DNA of 64,000 nucleotides from Pigmentiphaga kullae (GCF_004216695.1 NZ_SGXC01000003.1:248001-312000); one strand, 5' to 3'; positions 51,208 through 61,137 are shown, numbered from the stretch's first letter. Numbers and translations: made by a program. The notes: generated from the sequence alone by a model not told the origin.

Positions 51208-53484
51208 GTGCGATTGATCCGGTGGTTCAGCCTGTTTGCAGCATTTGCGGTAGCGCCGCTGGCCTATGCGCAAGACGGTCCGTCCGAGTCCCAGGCCGGC
51301 GCCGGGTCGGTATCCGGCCCTGGCCTGCGCCTGTCGCCGGGCCTGCGCGAGCACACCTATGATCCCGACCAGCTGCCGGTGTTCATGCAGGCCGACAAGC
51401 TCACGGCCGAGGACCAGGACAAGCTCCGGCTGGAGGGCAGCGCGCAGGTGCGGCGCCAGGACACCATCCTGAAGGGCGACACCATCGAGTACGACCAGGT
51501 CGAGGACGAACTGGAGGCGCTGGGCAACGTGCGGCTGTTCCGCGAGGGCAACCTGCTGACGGGGCCGAGGCTCAAGCTCAACATGAGCAGCGGCACGGGC
51601 GAGATCGACAACGCCCGGTTCTTCTTCGGGCTCAACGGCGGCAGCGGCTCGGCCGAGCGCATCCGCATGCTGGGACAGAACCGGGTCCGAGCCGACCGGG
51701 TGCGCTATTCGGGATGCGCGTGCGAGACGCCCGACTGGGAGCTGCGCGCCCGGCGCGCCGACTTCGACTACGACGCCGGCACCGGGGTGGGCTACGGCGG
51801 GGTGCTCTATTTCAAGAACGTTCCCATCCTGGCTTCGCCGGTCATTTCCTTCCCGCTGAACAACGAGCGCAAGTCGGGTTTCCTGTCGCCCACGTTCGGC
51901 CTGACCAGCAAGAGCGGTCCGGAATTCTCCATCCCGTACTACTTCAACATCGCGCCCAACCGCGACGCCACGTTGACGCCCAAGTTCATGACCCGCCGCG
52001 GGCTGCAACTGTCGGGCGAGTTCCGCTACCTGGAGCCTTCGTTCAGCGGGGTGACGCGGCTGAGCTACCTGCCCGACGATCGGGTCGCGCAGCGCGACCG
52101 CTATCTGCTCAGTTCGCAGCACCGGCAGCAACTGACGCCCAACCTGGGTTTCAACTGGAACGTTTCCAAGGCGTCGGACGACGCGTATTTCCGCGACCTG
52201 TCCGTGCTGGGCACGGGGCTGGCCTCGACCGCCACGCTGGAGCGCTCGTTCTCGATGAACTGGCAGCAGGGGTATTGGGAAGCCTACGGCCGCGTGATCA
52301 GCTACCAGACGCTGCAGGATCCGCTGGCGCCCATCCTGCCGCCCTACGGCCGCGAGCCGCAACTGCACCTGACCGGCCAGCGCTACGACTGGAACGGCTT
52401 CGACGTGCGGATGGACGCGGACGCCACGCGCTTCCGCAGCAATACGCTGGTGAACGGTTCGCGCGCCTACGCCTATCCGTCGGTGTCGTATCCCATCATC
52501 CGGCCGGGCGGTTTCTTCATTCCCAAGGTCGGCATCCATTCCACCCGCTACAACACCGATTCCTACCAGGGCGCGGCGTCCTACACCGCGAACCGCACCG
52601 TGCCCATCGTATCGCTGGACACGGGCCTGATTTTCGAGCGCGACAGCACGCTGCTCGGCAGGGAGGCTCGCCAGACGCTGGAACCCCGCCTGTACTACCT
52701 GCGCGTGCCGTACCGCAACCAGTCGAACCTGCCCATCTACGACACGGCGCTGGCGGACTTCAACTTCGCGCAGATCTTCTCCGAGAACCTCTATTCCGGC
52801 TGGGACCGCATCGCCGAGGCCAACCAGCTGACCGCGGCGCTGACCACGCGCTGGCTCGATCCCAAGACCGGCGTGGAACGCGCGCGCATCATGGGAGCCC
52901 AGCGGCTGTACTTCAGCGACCAGCGCGTCACGCTGCCGGGCGAGCAGCCCAGCTCCGACGGCCGTTCCGACTTCCTGGTGTCGGTCTATGGCGCGCTGAC
53001 GTCCACGCTCAGCGGCGAGACGACGGTGCAATACAATCCCAAGATCGAGCGCGTGACCCGGTCCACGATCGGTGCGCGCTGGAGTCCGCAGCGCCTCAGC
53101 ACGATATCGCTGGCCTACCGCTACAAGCGGGAGACGGTCAGCGTGCCGGGGCAGGAGTTGATCGACATCGCCTTCCAGTGGCCGCTGGCTCCCCGCTGGT
53201 TCGGCATCGGGCGCATCAACTATTCGCTGTTCGAGAACCGGATCGCCGAGGCGGTGGCCGGGATCGAATACAACGGCGGGTGCTGCTGGGCTTTCCGCCT
53301 GGTCGGCCAGCGCTACGCGGTGGCCAAGGACAACGCCACGACCGCGATGTTCTTCCAGCTCGAGCTGACCGGATTCGGCGGCATCGGGGCAAGCCCGATG
53401 ACGACGCTGCGCCGGAGCATCCCGGGTTATCAGGTAATCAACCCGCCGCCTGAGAAAGGGACGGTGTTCGAAAGGTACGAATGA
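51208..53484 (+). CDS. lptD: LptD, LPS-assembly outer-membrane protein
   Basis: This 758-residue outer-membrane beta-barrel inserts lipopolysaccharide. The GTG start at 51208 gives a signal peptide ending near LAYAQDG. The N-terminal LptA-like domain contains VFMQADKLTAEDQDKLRLEG and LEGSAQVRRQDT; the barrel begins near residue 220 (NERKSGFLSPTFGLTSKSG). Cysteines for the inter-domain disulfides appear in GCACETPDWEL and near the end in NGGCCWAFRL. GAGG lies close to the start. It overlaps surA in an ATGA junction, so barrel and chaperone are co-expressed. Confidence 0.95.
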   Translation: MRLIRWFSLFAAFAVAPLAYAQDGPSESQAGAGSVSGPGLRLSPGLREHTYDPDQLPVFMQADKLTAEDQDKLRLEGSAQVRRQDTILKGDTIEYDQVEDELEALGNVRLFREGNLLTGPRLKLNMSSGTGEIDNARFFFGLNGGSGSAERIRMLGQNRVRADRVRYSGCACETPDWELRARRADFDYDAGTGVGYGGVLYFKNVPILASPVISFPLNNERKSGFLSPTFGLTSKSGPEFSIPYYFNIAPNRDATLTPKFMTRRGLQLSGEFRYLEPSFSGVTRLSYLPDDRVAQRDRYLLSSQHRQQLTPNLGFNWNVSKASDDAYFRDLSVLGTGLASTATLERSFSMNWQQGYWEAYGRVISYQTLQDPLAPILPPYGREPQLHLTGQRYDWNGFDVRMDADATRFRSNTLVNGSRAYAYPSVSYPIIRPGGFFIPKVGIHSTRYNTDSYQGAASYTANRTVPIVSLDTGLIFERDSTLLGREARQTLEPRLYYLRVPYRNQSNLPIYDTALADFNFAQIFSENLYSGWDRIAEANQLTAALTTRWLDPKTGVERARIMGAQRLYFSDQRVTLPGEQPSSDGRSDFLVSVYGALTSTLSGETTVQYNPKIERVTRSTIGARWSPQRLSTISLAYRYKRETVSVPGQELIDIAFQWPLAPRWFGIGRINYSLFENRIAEAVAGIEYNGGCCWAFRLVGQRYAVAKDNATTAMFFQLELTGFGGIGASPMTTLRRSIPGYQVINPPPEKGTVFERYE

Positions 53485-54974
53485 TGGTTTCCAAGGTATT
53501 GCCCAGAATGACGAAAGCGGCCCACGGCGTCGCCCTTTGCTGCCTGGCCGCTTTGGCGGGCGGGTCGGCGGCGGCCCAGGGGCTGCGCATGCCAGGCGAC
53601 CTCGGCGGCTCGCCGGGCGGCAACGGCCCGACGCTGCTCGGACCGCAGTCCGCGCCGCCCGCCAGCCAGGCTCCCGTGGCCCCGGCCGTCCCGCCCGCGC
53701 AGGCGCCGCGCAGCACCAGCGGTTCGCGCATTCAGTTGGGCGACAACATCGTCGCCGTGGTCAACACCGACGTCATCACCCGCCGCGAGCTCGATGCCCG
53801 CGTGCACGCCGCCCAGGCCACGCTGGCGCGCCAGCAGATCGCGCCGCCGGACGCGGCCACGCTGGAGAAGCAGGTGCTCGAGCGCATGGTCGTCGAGAAG
53901 ACCCAGTTGCAGGAAGCCGCGCAGACCGGCATCCGCATCGACGATTTGCAGCTCGACCGCGCCATCAGCCGGATTGCCCAGCAGAACAACGTGTCGGTCT
54001 CGCAGATGCGCGACCAGATCGAACGCGACGGCCTGCCGTTCTCGGTCTACCGCGATGACCTGAGGCAGGAAATCACGCTGCTGCGCTTGCGCGAGCGTGC
54101 CGTCGACAGCCAGATCCAGATATCCGAACCCGAGATCGATGCCTACCTGTCCGAGCAGCATGAAGCCGCGCCTTCCGAGCTGACGCTGTCCCAGATCCTG
54201 GTGCGCGTGCCCGAAGGCAGTTCTTCCGACATGGTGGCGCGCCTGCGCCGCAAGGCCGAGACCCTGCTCCAGCAGGCGCGCGGCGGCGCAGATTTCGCCC
54301 AGTTGGCCGCTTCGTCCTCGGATGGCGAGGAAGCCCTGCGCGGCGGCGACCTCGGCACCCGTCCCGCCGACCGCTGGCCATCGATGTTCGTCGACGCCGT
54401 GGCGCAACTGAGCACGGGCGGCATCAGCGAGATCATCCAGAGCGGCAACGGTTTTCACATCATCAAGGTGGTCGAGCGCAAGTCCTCCGGCCCCAGCGGC
54501 AGCCCCGGCGCGATGCCCGTGCGGCAGACGCATGCCCGCCACATCCTGATCCGGCCCACCGAGGTGCTGACCGCCGAACAGGCGCGCGAGCGCCTGGCCA
54601 ACATCCGCCAGCGCATCGTGCAGGGCGGGTCGAGCTTCGCCGACATGGCCCGGCAGTATTCCAACGACGCCTCGGCGCCGCAGGGCGGCGACCTGGGTTG
54701 GCTGTCGCCCCAGGAAACCGTGCCGGAGTTCGAGCGTGCCATGGATGCGCTGCAGCCCGGCCAGGTCAGCGAGCCCGTGCAGTCGCCGTTCGGCTGGCAC
54801 CTGATCCAGGTCGTCGAACGCCGCACGCAGGACGTCGGCCGCGAGCGGCAGCGCGCCGAGGCACGCCAGACGCTGTTCCAGCGCAAGCTGGATCAGGCGT
54901 ATGAAGACTGGGCGCGGCAGTTGCGGGACAAGGCCTATGTCGAAATGAGGTTGAATCCCCCCCCTACGCCCTGA
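53481..54974 (+). CDS. surA: SurA, periplasmic prolyl isomerase/chaperone
   Basis: This is a 497-residue chaperone for outer-membrane proteins. A signal peptide ends near SAAAQGLR, a Pro/Gln-rich linker follows, then the SurA N-domain (GDNIVAVVNTDVITRRELDA) and two parvulin domains: one at about 230-340 (ELTLSQILVRVPEG) and one at about 345-455 (QTHARHILIRPTEVL, GGDLGWLSPQETVPEFERAM). The last five codons and the stop lie in a dispersed repeat copy. It is coupled to lptD and followed by pdxA after 135 bases. Confidence 0.95.
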   Translation: MMVSKVLPRMTKAAHGVALCCLAALAGGSAAAQGLRMPGDLGGSPGGNGPTLLGPQSAPPASQAPVAPAVPPAQAPRSTSGSRIQLGDNIVAVVNTDVITRRELDARVHAAQATLARQQIAPPDAATLEKQVLERMVVEKTQLQEAAQTGIRIDDLQLDRAISRIAQQNNVSVSQMRDQIERDGLPFSVYRDDLRQEITLLRLRERAVDSQIQISEPEIDAYLSEQHEAAPSELTLSQILVRVPEGSSSDMVARLRRKAETLLQQARGGADFAQLAASSSDGEEALRGGDLGTRPADRWPSMFVDAVAQLSTGGISEIIQSGNGFHIIKVVERKSSGPSGSPGAMPVRQTHARHILIRPTEVLTAEQARERLANIRQRIVQGGSSFADMARQYSNDASAPQGGDLGWLSPQETVPEFERAMDALQPGQVSEPVQSPFGWHLIQVVERRTQDVGRERQRAEARQTLFQRKLDQAYEDWARQLRDKAYVEMRLNPPPTP

Positions 54975-55036
54975 CGGGCGCCCCCCAGGGGGCGGCACTG
55001 GCGGACCGGCGGAGCCGGATCCGCGGTGCCCTGGGG
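54957..55036 (+). repeat. dispersed GC-rich repeat, copy 6 (overlaps surA 3' end)
   Basis: CCCCCCCCTACGCCCTGACG, then GGCGCCCCCCAGGGGGCGGC, ACTGGCGGACCGGCGGAGCC and GGATCCGCGGTGCCCTGGGG. This is the most complete copy. It starts inside surA, encodes its last residues (PPPTP) and includes the TGA at 54972-54974. Confidence 0.85.
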
Positions 55037-55109
55037 TACAACGTGGCTGGCGGAGGGCGGCGTTTTGAGCGCCGTTTTTGTTTTTTGAGGTTGGTCGTTC
55101 GGCTGGCGG

Positions 55110-56120
55110 ATGAGTGAGATGAGTGCGATGCGCAGGATGGTCTTGACGACCGGCGAACCGGCGGGGATCGGGCCTGAGTTGTCGGTCGCGGCGGCGGCGT
55201 GGTTCGCGGGCGAGCGCGCGGCGGGGCGGGTGCCGGCGGATGTGGAGCTGGTGCTGGTGGGCGATCGCGATCTGCTCGTGCGGCGCGGCGGGCAGGATGC
55301 CGCGGCGTTGGCGGGGGTGGGGGTGCACCACGTGCCGCTGCGCGTGCCGTCCGAACCTGGCCGGCTGGACGTGGCCAATGGACGCTATGTGCTGGACACG
55401 CTGGATGCCGCCATCGCCATGGTGGCCGATGGGCGGGCGCAGGCCATCGTCACCGCGCCGGTCCACAAGGGCGTGATCAACGATGCCGGCGTGGCCTTCT
55501 CGGGGCATACCGAATATCTGCAGGAACGGGCGGGCGTCGACAAGGTCGTCATGATGCTGGCCGGCGGCGGGCTGCGGGTGGCGCTGGCGACCACGCACCT
55601 GCCGCTGCGGGCGGTTCCCGATGCCGTTACGGCGCAGACCCTGGACCGGGTGCTGCGCATCCTGGATGCCGACCTGCGCCGGCGCTTCGGGTTGGCGCAC
55701 CCGCGCATCGCCGTGTGCGGCCTGAATCCGCACGCGGGCGAAGGCGGCCATCTGGGGCGGGAAGAAATCGAGGTCATCGAACCGGCCATCGCGCGGGCCC
55801 GCGCCGCCGGCATCGATGCGCGCGGGCCGCTGCCCGCCGACACGCTGTTCGTGCCCGCGCACGTCGCGCAGTTCGACGCGGCGCTGGCCATGTTCCATGA
55901 CCAGGGCCTGCCCGTGCTCAAGCACGCGAGTTTCGGGCACGGCGTCAACATCACCCTGGGCCTGCCCTATGTGCGGACCTCGGTGGACCACGGCACCGCG
56001 CTGGACCTGGCAGGAACGGGCAAGGCCGATCCCGGCAGTTTGCAGGAGGCCATCGTCACGGCCCTCCAGATGATACGAACCGGCACCCAGGCGGATGCCG
56101 GCTCCGGAGTTTCCGCATGA
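55110..56120 (+). CDS. pdxA: PdxA, 4-hydroxythreonine-4-phosphate dehydrogenase
   Basis: This 336-residue enzyme of vitamin B6 synthesis oxidises 4-phosphohydroxy-threonine with NAD. Visible are [39 protein letters not shown] with a metal His, [15 protein letters not shown], and [20 protein letters not shown] with the later zinc-binding His residues. [20 protein letters not shown] is the family C-terminal block. The first of three nearby ATGs is taken; MRRMVLTT is an alternative. It overlaps ksgA by 4 bases. Confidence 0.95.
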   Translation: MSEMSAMRRMVLTTGEPAGIGPELSVAAAAWFAGERAAGRVPADVELVLVGDRDLLVRRGGQDAAALAGVGVHHVPLRVPSEPGRLDVANGRYVLDTLDAAIAMVADGRAQAIVTAPVHKGVINDAGVAFSGHTEYLQERAGVDKVVMMLAGGGLRVALATTHLPLRAVPDAVTAQTLDRVLRILDADLRRRFGLAHPRIAVCGLNPHAGEGGHLGREEIEVIEPAIARARAAGIDARGPLPADTLFVPAHVAQFDAALAMFHDQGLPVLKHASFGHGVNITLGLPYVRTSVDHGTALDLAGTGKADPGSLQEAIVTALQMIRTGTQADAGSGVSA

Positions 56121-56896
56121 AACATCAGGCGCGCAAGCGCTTCGGCCAGCACTTCCTGGTCGACGAAAGTATCACCGATTCCATTGTCCGCGCGGTGAAT
56201 CCGCGCCGGTCCGACAACGTGGTGGAGATCGGCCCCGGCCTGTCGGCGCTGACCCGGCCGCTGCTGGACAAGCTCGATTGCCTGAAGGTCGTCGAGATCG
56301 ACCGCGACCTGGCCGCACGCCTGCGCGGGCAGTATGCGCCCGAGCGCCTGCAGGTGACCGAGGCCGACGTGCTGACCGTGGATTTCGCGCCGTTCGGCCA
56401 GGCGCTGCGCGTGGTGGGCAACCTGCCCTACAACATTTCCAGCCCGCTGCTGTTCCACCTGATGGCCTACGCCGACCAGGTGCGCGACCAGCATTTCATG
56501 TTGCAGCGGGAAGTCATCGATCGCATGGTGGCCCGGCCGGGCGATGCCGACTATGGACGTCTGTCGGTCATGCTGCAGTCGCGCTACGACATGGAGAAGC
56601 TGTTCGACGTGCCGCCCGAGGCCTTCGATCCGCCGCCGCGCGTGGTTTCCGCCGTCGTGCGCATGATTCCGCTTCCGGCCGACCGGCCGCGCGCGCGCAG
56701 CGAGGAAGCCCTGTCGGCCACCGTGGCCCGGGCGTTCGCCCAGCGCCGCAAGATGCTGCGGCGGGGCCTGGGCGACTGGGCGGCGCTGGTACCCTGGCAG
56801 CAACTGGGGATACCCGAGACCGCGCGCGCCGAGGAACTGTCGGTGGCGCAGTTCATCGCCATGGCCGACGTGCTGCACGAAGCCGGCGTGGCCTGA
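56117..56896 (+). CDS. rsmA: KsgA/RsmA, 16S rRNA dimethyladenosine transferase
   Basis: This 259-residue methyltransferase dimethylates two adjacent adenosines near the 3' end of 16S r[15 protein letters not shown], the SAM motif [28 protein letters not shown] and the catalytic [14 protein letters not shown] are all present. Its ATG overlaps the pdxA stop. The surA-pdxA-ksgA order is the same as in enterobacteria. It converges on the Bug gene with a 27-base gap. Confidence 0.96.
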   Translation: MKHQARKRFGQHFLVDESITDSIVRAVNPRRSDNVVEIGPGLSALTRPLLDKLDCLKVVEIDRDLAARLRGQYAPERLQVTEADVLTVDFAPFGQALRVVGNLPYNISSPLLFHLMAYADQVRDQHFMLQREVIDRMVARPGDADYGRLSVMLQSRYDMEKLFDVPPEAFDPPPRVVSAVVRMIPLPADRPRARSEEALSATVARAFAQRRKMLRRGLGDWAALVPWQQLGIPETARAEELSVAQFIAMADVLHEAGVA

Positions 56897-56923
56897 CCGC
56901 GCCGGCATGCAGCGGCGGGCGCG

Positions 56924-57892
56924 TCATTCTGGCTGGATGCCCGCCTTGGCGACGATGCCCCGGTAGGTGTCCACGCTGCCGGCCAGCAGCGCCGCGAATT
57001 TCTCCGGCGAAGGATGCGCCTCGACCTCGAAGCCCGCGGTCTCCAGGCGTTCCTGCAGGTCGGGCGAAGCCAGGGCCTTTTCGATGCCGCCACGCAATTT
57101 CTCGACTACGGCGGGCGGCATGCCCGCGGGGCCGAGCAGCCCCACCCAGGTGTCGGGCACGGCGAAACCCGTCAGGCCGGCCTGGGCCAGCGTGGGCACG
57201 TCGGGCGCGGCCTTGGCCCGTTCGGCCTGCAGCACGCCCAGCAGGCGCAGCTTGCCCGCCTTCACGTGGGGCAGGACGTTGGACAGGACCAGGATGCCGA
57301 CCGGCACCTGTCCGCCCACCACGTCGTTGAGCGCCGGCGCGCCGCCCTTGTAGGGCACGTGGATCATGTCTATGCCGGTCGTGGCCTTGAGCAGTTCGCC
57401 GCCCAGTTGCTGGGACGATCCGACGCCCGACGTGCCGTACGAGAGCTTGCCGGGCCGCGCCTTGGCGTAGGCCAGGAATTCCTTCAGGTCCTTCACGGGC
57501 AGCCTGGCGTTGACCACCATGGCTTGCGGCGCCGTGCCTATCATCGCCACCGGCGTGAAATCCTTGACCGGGTCGTAGGGTACGTTGCGCGAGAAGAACG
57601 GCAGCGTATTGTGGGGCGGCCCGAGTTGCATCAGCAGCGTGTAGCCGTCCGGGGCGGCCCGCGCCACCTGTTCGGAACCGATCATGCTGTTGCCGCCGGC
57701 GCGATTGTCGACGATGAAGGTCTGCCCCAGCGCCTCGCCCAGTTTCTGGGCCACGGACCGCGCGACCGTGTCCGCGGCGCCGCCTACCGCGAAGGGCACG
57801 ACCACCCGGACGGGGCGGTCGGGATAGGTTCCGGCCAGTGCCGGCAAGGGCATCAGGCACAGGGCGGCCAGCGCCCGCCTCATGGGGTTCAT
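56924..57892 (-). CDS. Bug/TctC-family tripartite tricarboxylate receptor
   Basis: This is a 322-residue periplasmic binding protein. The signal peptide ends near PALAGTYP, then YPDRPVRVVVPFAVGGAADT, RAAPDGYTLLMQLG and IHVPYKGGAPALNDVVGG give the Bug signature. AAGGAG precedes the ATG. It lies 54 bases downstream of the deacetylase-like gene and is likely co-transcribed with it under the divergent LysR regulator, which suggests that both handle one compound. Confidence 0.93.
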   Translation of the reverse strand: MNPMRRALAALCLMPLPALAGTYPDRPVRVVVPFAVGGAADTVARSVAQKLGEALGQTFIVDNRAGGNSMIGSEQVARAAPDGYTLLMQLGPPHNTLPFFSRNVPYDPVKDFTPVAMIGTAPQAMVVNARLPVKDLKEFLAYAKARPGKLSYGTSGVGSSQQLGGELLKATTGIDMIHVPYKGGAPALNDVVGGQVPVGILVLSNVLPHVKAGKLRLLGVLQAERAKAAPDVPTLAQAGLTGFAVPDTWVGLLGPAGMPPAVVEKLRGGIEKALASPDLQERLETAGFEVEAHPSPEKFAALLAGSVDTYRGIVAKAGIQPE

Positions 57893-57946
57893 GGTGTCTC
57901 CTTGGTGTTGGTGGTCGCGGCCGCGCGAGGGGCGGCCGTCGCCGTG

Positions 57947-58807
57947 TCAGGCTTTCGGCGGGAAGCGCTCGGAATAGGGAAGGAAGCCGATGCGGTGTTC
58001 GTTGACCCAGTGGGCCAGTTCGTCATGACGGGGGAACCAGACGCCGGGATGGGAGGCGATGTAGCCCAGCACCTCGTCCAGCATCGCGCTGATCAACGGC
58101 CGTCCGCCGAAGTGGCCGTGCACGGTGATGTTGATGAACGCGTTGGGTTCCTTGCGATACAGGAAATCGAAGGTATCGCGGTAGCACTGGAAGAAATCGC
58201 GCGGGGCGGCGCGCAGTACCCGGTTGTCGGCGAAATCGCTGTGCGGGATGGCGACCATGCCGCCGTGCCGGGTCTGGATCTGGCACGGCAGGTCCAGGTA
58301 GTTGTAGTCGCCGTGCCAGAGCATGCCTTCCTCGGCCAGCAGGTCCGCGGTCCGTTCGGTGGTCGCGATGGTGGAGCTCAGCCAGCCTTGGGGCCGCACG
58401 CCGGAGGTGCGCTGCAGGATGTCCAGGCTCTTGCGGATCAGGGCGCGTTCCTCCGCCTCGTCCAGGCCGGGCAGCACTTCGTCCTGCGCGTAGTTGTGGC
58501 CGGCCAGCTCGAAACCCTGGCCGACGATGGTGTGGATGACCTCGGGAAACAGTTCGGCCACCCGCGCGTTGACGCAGAACGTGGCGGGCAGCCCGCGATC
58601 GCGCGCCAGCCGCATCAGCCGGTAGGCGCCGGCCCGCGCGCCATATTCCGACCAGGTGATGCCGGCCAGGTCCTTCGCGCCGGGCTTGGGAGGACTCGTC
58701 ATGGGCGAGTAGGGCGGGGCCTTGCCCTCGGACCAGCTTTCGACCAGGAAGGTCAGCGCCACGACGATGCGCGCGCCGCCCGGCCACAGGGATGCGGGAG
58801 TGGACAT
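57947..58807 (-). CDS. polysaccharide deacetylase-family hydrolase (PuuE/allantoinase-like)
   Basis: This 286-residue protein has the NodB-type carbohydrate esterase 4 fold. The N-terminal WPGGARIVVALTFLVESWSEG is typical of the cytoplasmic subgroup; the usual TFDD/DxE metal Asp is replaced in part (VES). LPATFCVNARVAEL and LAGHNYAQDEV supply the metal His region, and NAFINITVHGHFGGRP the late His. Relatives hydrolyse amides such as allantoin or formamides rather than polysaccharides. CGGAG precedes the ATG. It is divergent from the LysR gene with 129 bases between. Confidence 0.85.
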   Translation of the reverse strand: MSTPASLWPGGARIVVALTFLVESWSEGKAPPYSPMTSPPKPGAKDLAGITWSEYGARAGAYRLMRLARDRGLPATFCVNARVAELFPEVIHTIVGQGFELAGHNYAQDEVLPGLDEAEERALIRKSLDILQRTSGVRPQGWLSSTIATTERTADLLAEEGMLWHGDYNYLDLPCQIQTRHGGMVAIPHSDFADNRVLRAAPRDFFQCYRDTFDFLYRKEPNAFINITVHGHFGGRPLISAMLDEVLGYIASHPGVWFPRHDELAHWVNEHRIGFLPYSERFPPKA

Positions 58808-58879
58808 GAAGTCTCCGGTTGACGTTCCCACGGTCTGGCCGTGGTGTTGCCGTCCACTATCCCCGCTTCCCGGACTTTT

Positions 58880-58917
58880 AACAATTTTAACTTTTTTAAT
58901 TAAAATTAAGAATTGTT
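58880..58917. promoter_or_regulatory. AT-rich inverted repeat between LysR gene and its target operon
   Basis: AACAATTTTAA (58880-58890) and TTAAGAATTGTT (58906-58917) face each other across 15 bases in a strikingly AT-rich island. Such a dyad in a LysR divergent region is the expected binding site for the regulator encoded at 58937. Confidence 0.6.
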
Positions 58918-58936
58918 GAGAATAGGCCTTTCTTTC

Positions 58937-59863
58937 ATGCCTGAGGCGTTCAAGATCCCCCAGCTTCGCCAGTTCGTCATCGCCGCCACGCGGCAAAGCC
59001 TGCGGGCCGCGGCCGAGGACACCCATCGCACCCAGGCCGCGGTCACGCTGGCCATGCAGAATCTCGAAGCCCAGATAGGCGGCAACCTGTTCGAGCACGG
59101 GCACCAGGCCCGCCTGACGCCCCTGGGCGAATCCGTGCTGCCGCTGCTGCGCGAGCTGGTAGCCCTGCACGACCGGGTGCGCAACGAAGTCGGCCTGCTG
59201 GCCGCGGGCGAACAGGGGTCGATCGCCCTGGCCGTCATGCCGTCGCTGGCGGAGGAATGGCTGCCGCTCATGCTGAGGCGCTTCGCCGTGGACTATCCCG
59301 GCGTCAGCCTGAAGATCGCCGACGTGTCCTCGCCCCAGGTCGGCCCCATGGTGGCCAGCGGCGAGGCGCAGCTCGGCATTGCCGGGGTGGGCGGGGACCT
59401 CGCGGGCCTGCGTTGCATACCCGTGGCCCAGGACACGTTCGGCGTCGTCTGCCGCCACGACCACCCCATCGCGGGACGCGGCCGGTCGGTGCCCTGGCGG
59501 ATCCTGGAAGGCGAACCCATCATCGAGAACACCACCTTCCACGCGCTGCGCGAACATCGCATCGCGGCGCTGTTGCAGCGGCCGCACCTGGTCATCAAGA
59601 ATCGCACGTCGCTGATCGCCGCCGTGAAGGCGGGCCTGGGCATTACCGTGCTGCCGACGCTGGCGCGGCCGGCGGTGGAACATGACCTGGCGTTCGTGCC
59701 GTTGACGGCGCCGCGCATCGAGCGCCGTGTCGGCGTGCTGCACGGCGCGGGCCGGTCATTGTCGCCGGCGGCGGCGCATATGCTGGCGCTGATGCTCGAT
59801 TCGCTGCGGGCCTTCGCGCGAGCCAAGGGCGCGCGGCCGATCGATCAGCCGAAGAACCAGTAG
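58937..59863 (+). CDS. LysR-family transcriptional regulator
   Basis: This is a 308-residue protein. The N-terminal winged HTH is at about 5-65 (LRQFVIAATRQSLRAAAEDT, TQAAVTLAMQNLEAQIGGNL), and the effector domain follows from about residue 90 (GSIALAVMPSLAEEWLP). The ATG at 58937 gives the normal length; a TTG at 58913 is in the operator region. It is divergent from the deacetylase-Bug pair, which it most likely controls. Its 3' end overlaps the converging SpmAB gene by 19 bases. Confidence 0.92.
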   Translation: MPEAFKIPQLRQFVIAATRQSLRAAAEDTHRTQAAVTLAMQNLEAQIGGNLFEHGHQARLTPLGESVLPLLRELVALHDRVRNEVGLLAAGEQGSIALAVMPSLAEEWLPLMLRRFAVDYPGVSLKIADVSSPQVGPMVASGEAQLGIAGVGGDLAGLRCIPVAQDTFGVVCRHDHPIAGRGRSVPWRILEGEPIIENTTFHALREHRIAALLQRPHLVIKNRTSLIAAVKAGLGITVLPTLARPAVEHDLAFVPLTAPRIERRVGVLHGAGRSLSPAAAHMLALMLDSLRAFARAKGARPIDQPKNQ

Positions 59864-61074
59864 CACACGCCTATGGCGGCCAGCACGCCGGCCAGGTCGG
59901 CCAGCAGCGCGCAACCCACGGCGTGCCGGGTGCGCTGGATGCCGACCGCGCCGAAGTACACGGCCACCACATAGAAGGTGGTTTCCGTGCTGCCCTGTAT
60001 GGTGGCCGACAGCAGCGCGGGGAAACTGTCCACGCCGTGGTTCTGCATGGTCTCTATCATCAGCGCGCGCGCCGCGCTGCCCGAGAAGGGCTTGACCAGC
60101 GCGGTCGGCAGCGCGTCCACGAAGCGGGTATCGAAACCCAGCCACTGGATCGCCAGGCGCAGGCCGTCCAGCACGAAATCCAGCGCGCCCGAGGCCCGCA
60201 GCACGCCGATCGCGCACAGCATGGCGACCAGATAGGGCAGCAGCCCCTTGGCCACGTCGAAGCCGTCCTTGGCGCCTTCGATGAAGCTCTCGTAGACGGG
60301 GACCTTGCGGATCGCGGCCACGACCAGGAAGAACAGGATCAGCGCGAACAGCGTCAGGTTGCCCAGCAGCGAGGACAGCGCGCCCAGCGCCGCCACCGAC
60401 AGCGTGGACAGGAAGGCCATGAAGCCTCCCAGCAGCAGCGCGGTGCCGCCGACCCAGGCCAGCACTACCGGATCCCAGACCCGCAGGCGCTGCACCGCGG
60501 CCACGCATAGGAAGCCGGCCAGCGTCGAGGCGCTGGTGGCCAGCAGGATGGGCAGAAAGACCAGGGTGGGGTCGGCTGCGCCCTGCTGCGCGCGGTACAT
60601 GAAGATGGTGACCGGCAGCAGCGTCAGCGACGAGGCGTTGAGCACCAGGAACAGGATCTGCGCGTTGCTGGCCGTGGTCGTGCTGGGGTTGAGCGTCTGC
60701 AGCGATTTCATCGCCCGCAGGCCGATGGGCGTGGCGGCGTTGTCCAGGCCCAGCACGTTGGCGGCGAAGTTCAGCGTGATCAGGCCGATGGCCGGATGGC
60801 CCCGCGGCACCTCGGGCATGAGCCGCGCGAACAGCGGCCCCAGGATCCGCGCCAGCGCGTCGACCAGTCCGGCCTGTTCGGCGATCTTCAGAAAACCCAG
60901 CCAGAGCGCGATGGTGCCGAACAGCAGCACCATGACTTCCACCGACAGCTTGGCCATCGCGAACAGCGAGGCGACCATGGCCTGGAAGACCGACGGGTCG
61001 TGGGCGATGCCCCAGCGCGCCAGGGCGGCGGCCGCCGCGGCGATGAAAAATCCCAGCCAGAGTTTGTTCAGCAT
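59845..61074 (-). CDS. fused SpmA-SpmB nucleoside-recognition membrane protein
   Basis: This is a 409-residue inner-membrane protein with two Gate/nucleoside-recognition domains. The N-half resembles SpmA (LFGTIALWLGFLKIAEQAGL, NFAANVLGLDNAATPIGLRA), the C-half SpmB (VYESFIEGAKDGFDVAKGLL, IQGSTETTFYVVAVYFGAVG). In Bacillus the two are separate spore-maturation genes; in proteobacteria the fusion is common and its role is unknown. It overlaps the LysR gene tail to tail by 19 bases. Confidence 0.9.
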   Translation of the reverse strand: MLNKLWLGFFIAAAAAALARWGIAHDPSVFQAMVASLFAMAKLSVEVMVLLFGTIALWLGFLKIAEQAGLVDALARILGPLFARLMPEVPRGHPAIGLITLNFAANVLGLDNAATPIGLRAMKSLQTLNPSTTTASNAQILFLVLNASSLTLLPVTIFMYRAQQGAADPTLVFLPILLATSASTLAGFLCVAAVQRLRVWDPVVLAWVGGTALLLGGFMAFLSTLSVAALGALSSLLGNLTLFALILFFLVVAAIRKVPVYESFIEGAKDGFDVAKGLLPYLVAMLCAIGVLRASGALDFVLDGLRLAIQWLGFDTRFVDALPTALVKPFSGSAARALMIETMQNHGVDSFPALLSATIQGSTETTFYVVAVYFGAVGIQRTRHAVGCALLADLAGVLAAIGVCYWFFG

Positions 61075-61137
61075 GCGCGACAGGAGTGGGGAAGGCGCCG
61101 GCCCGGCGGGCCCGGCAGTCCGCTGATTGTAGCGATT

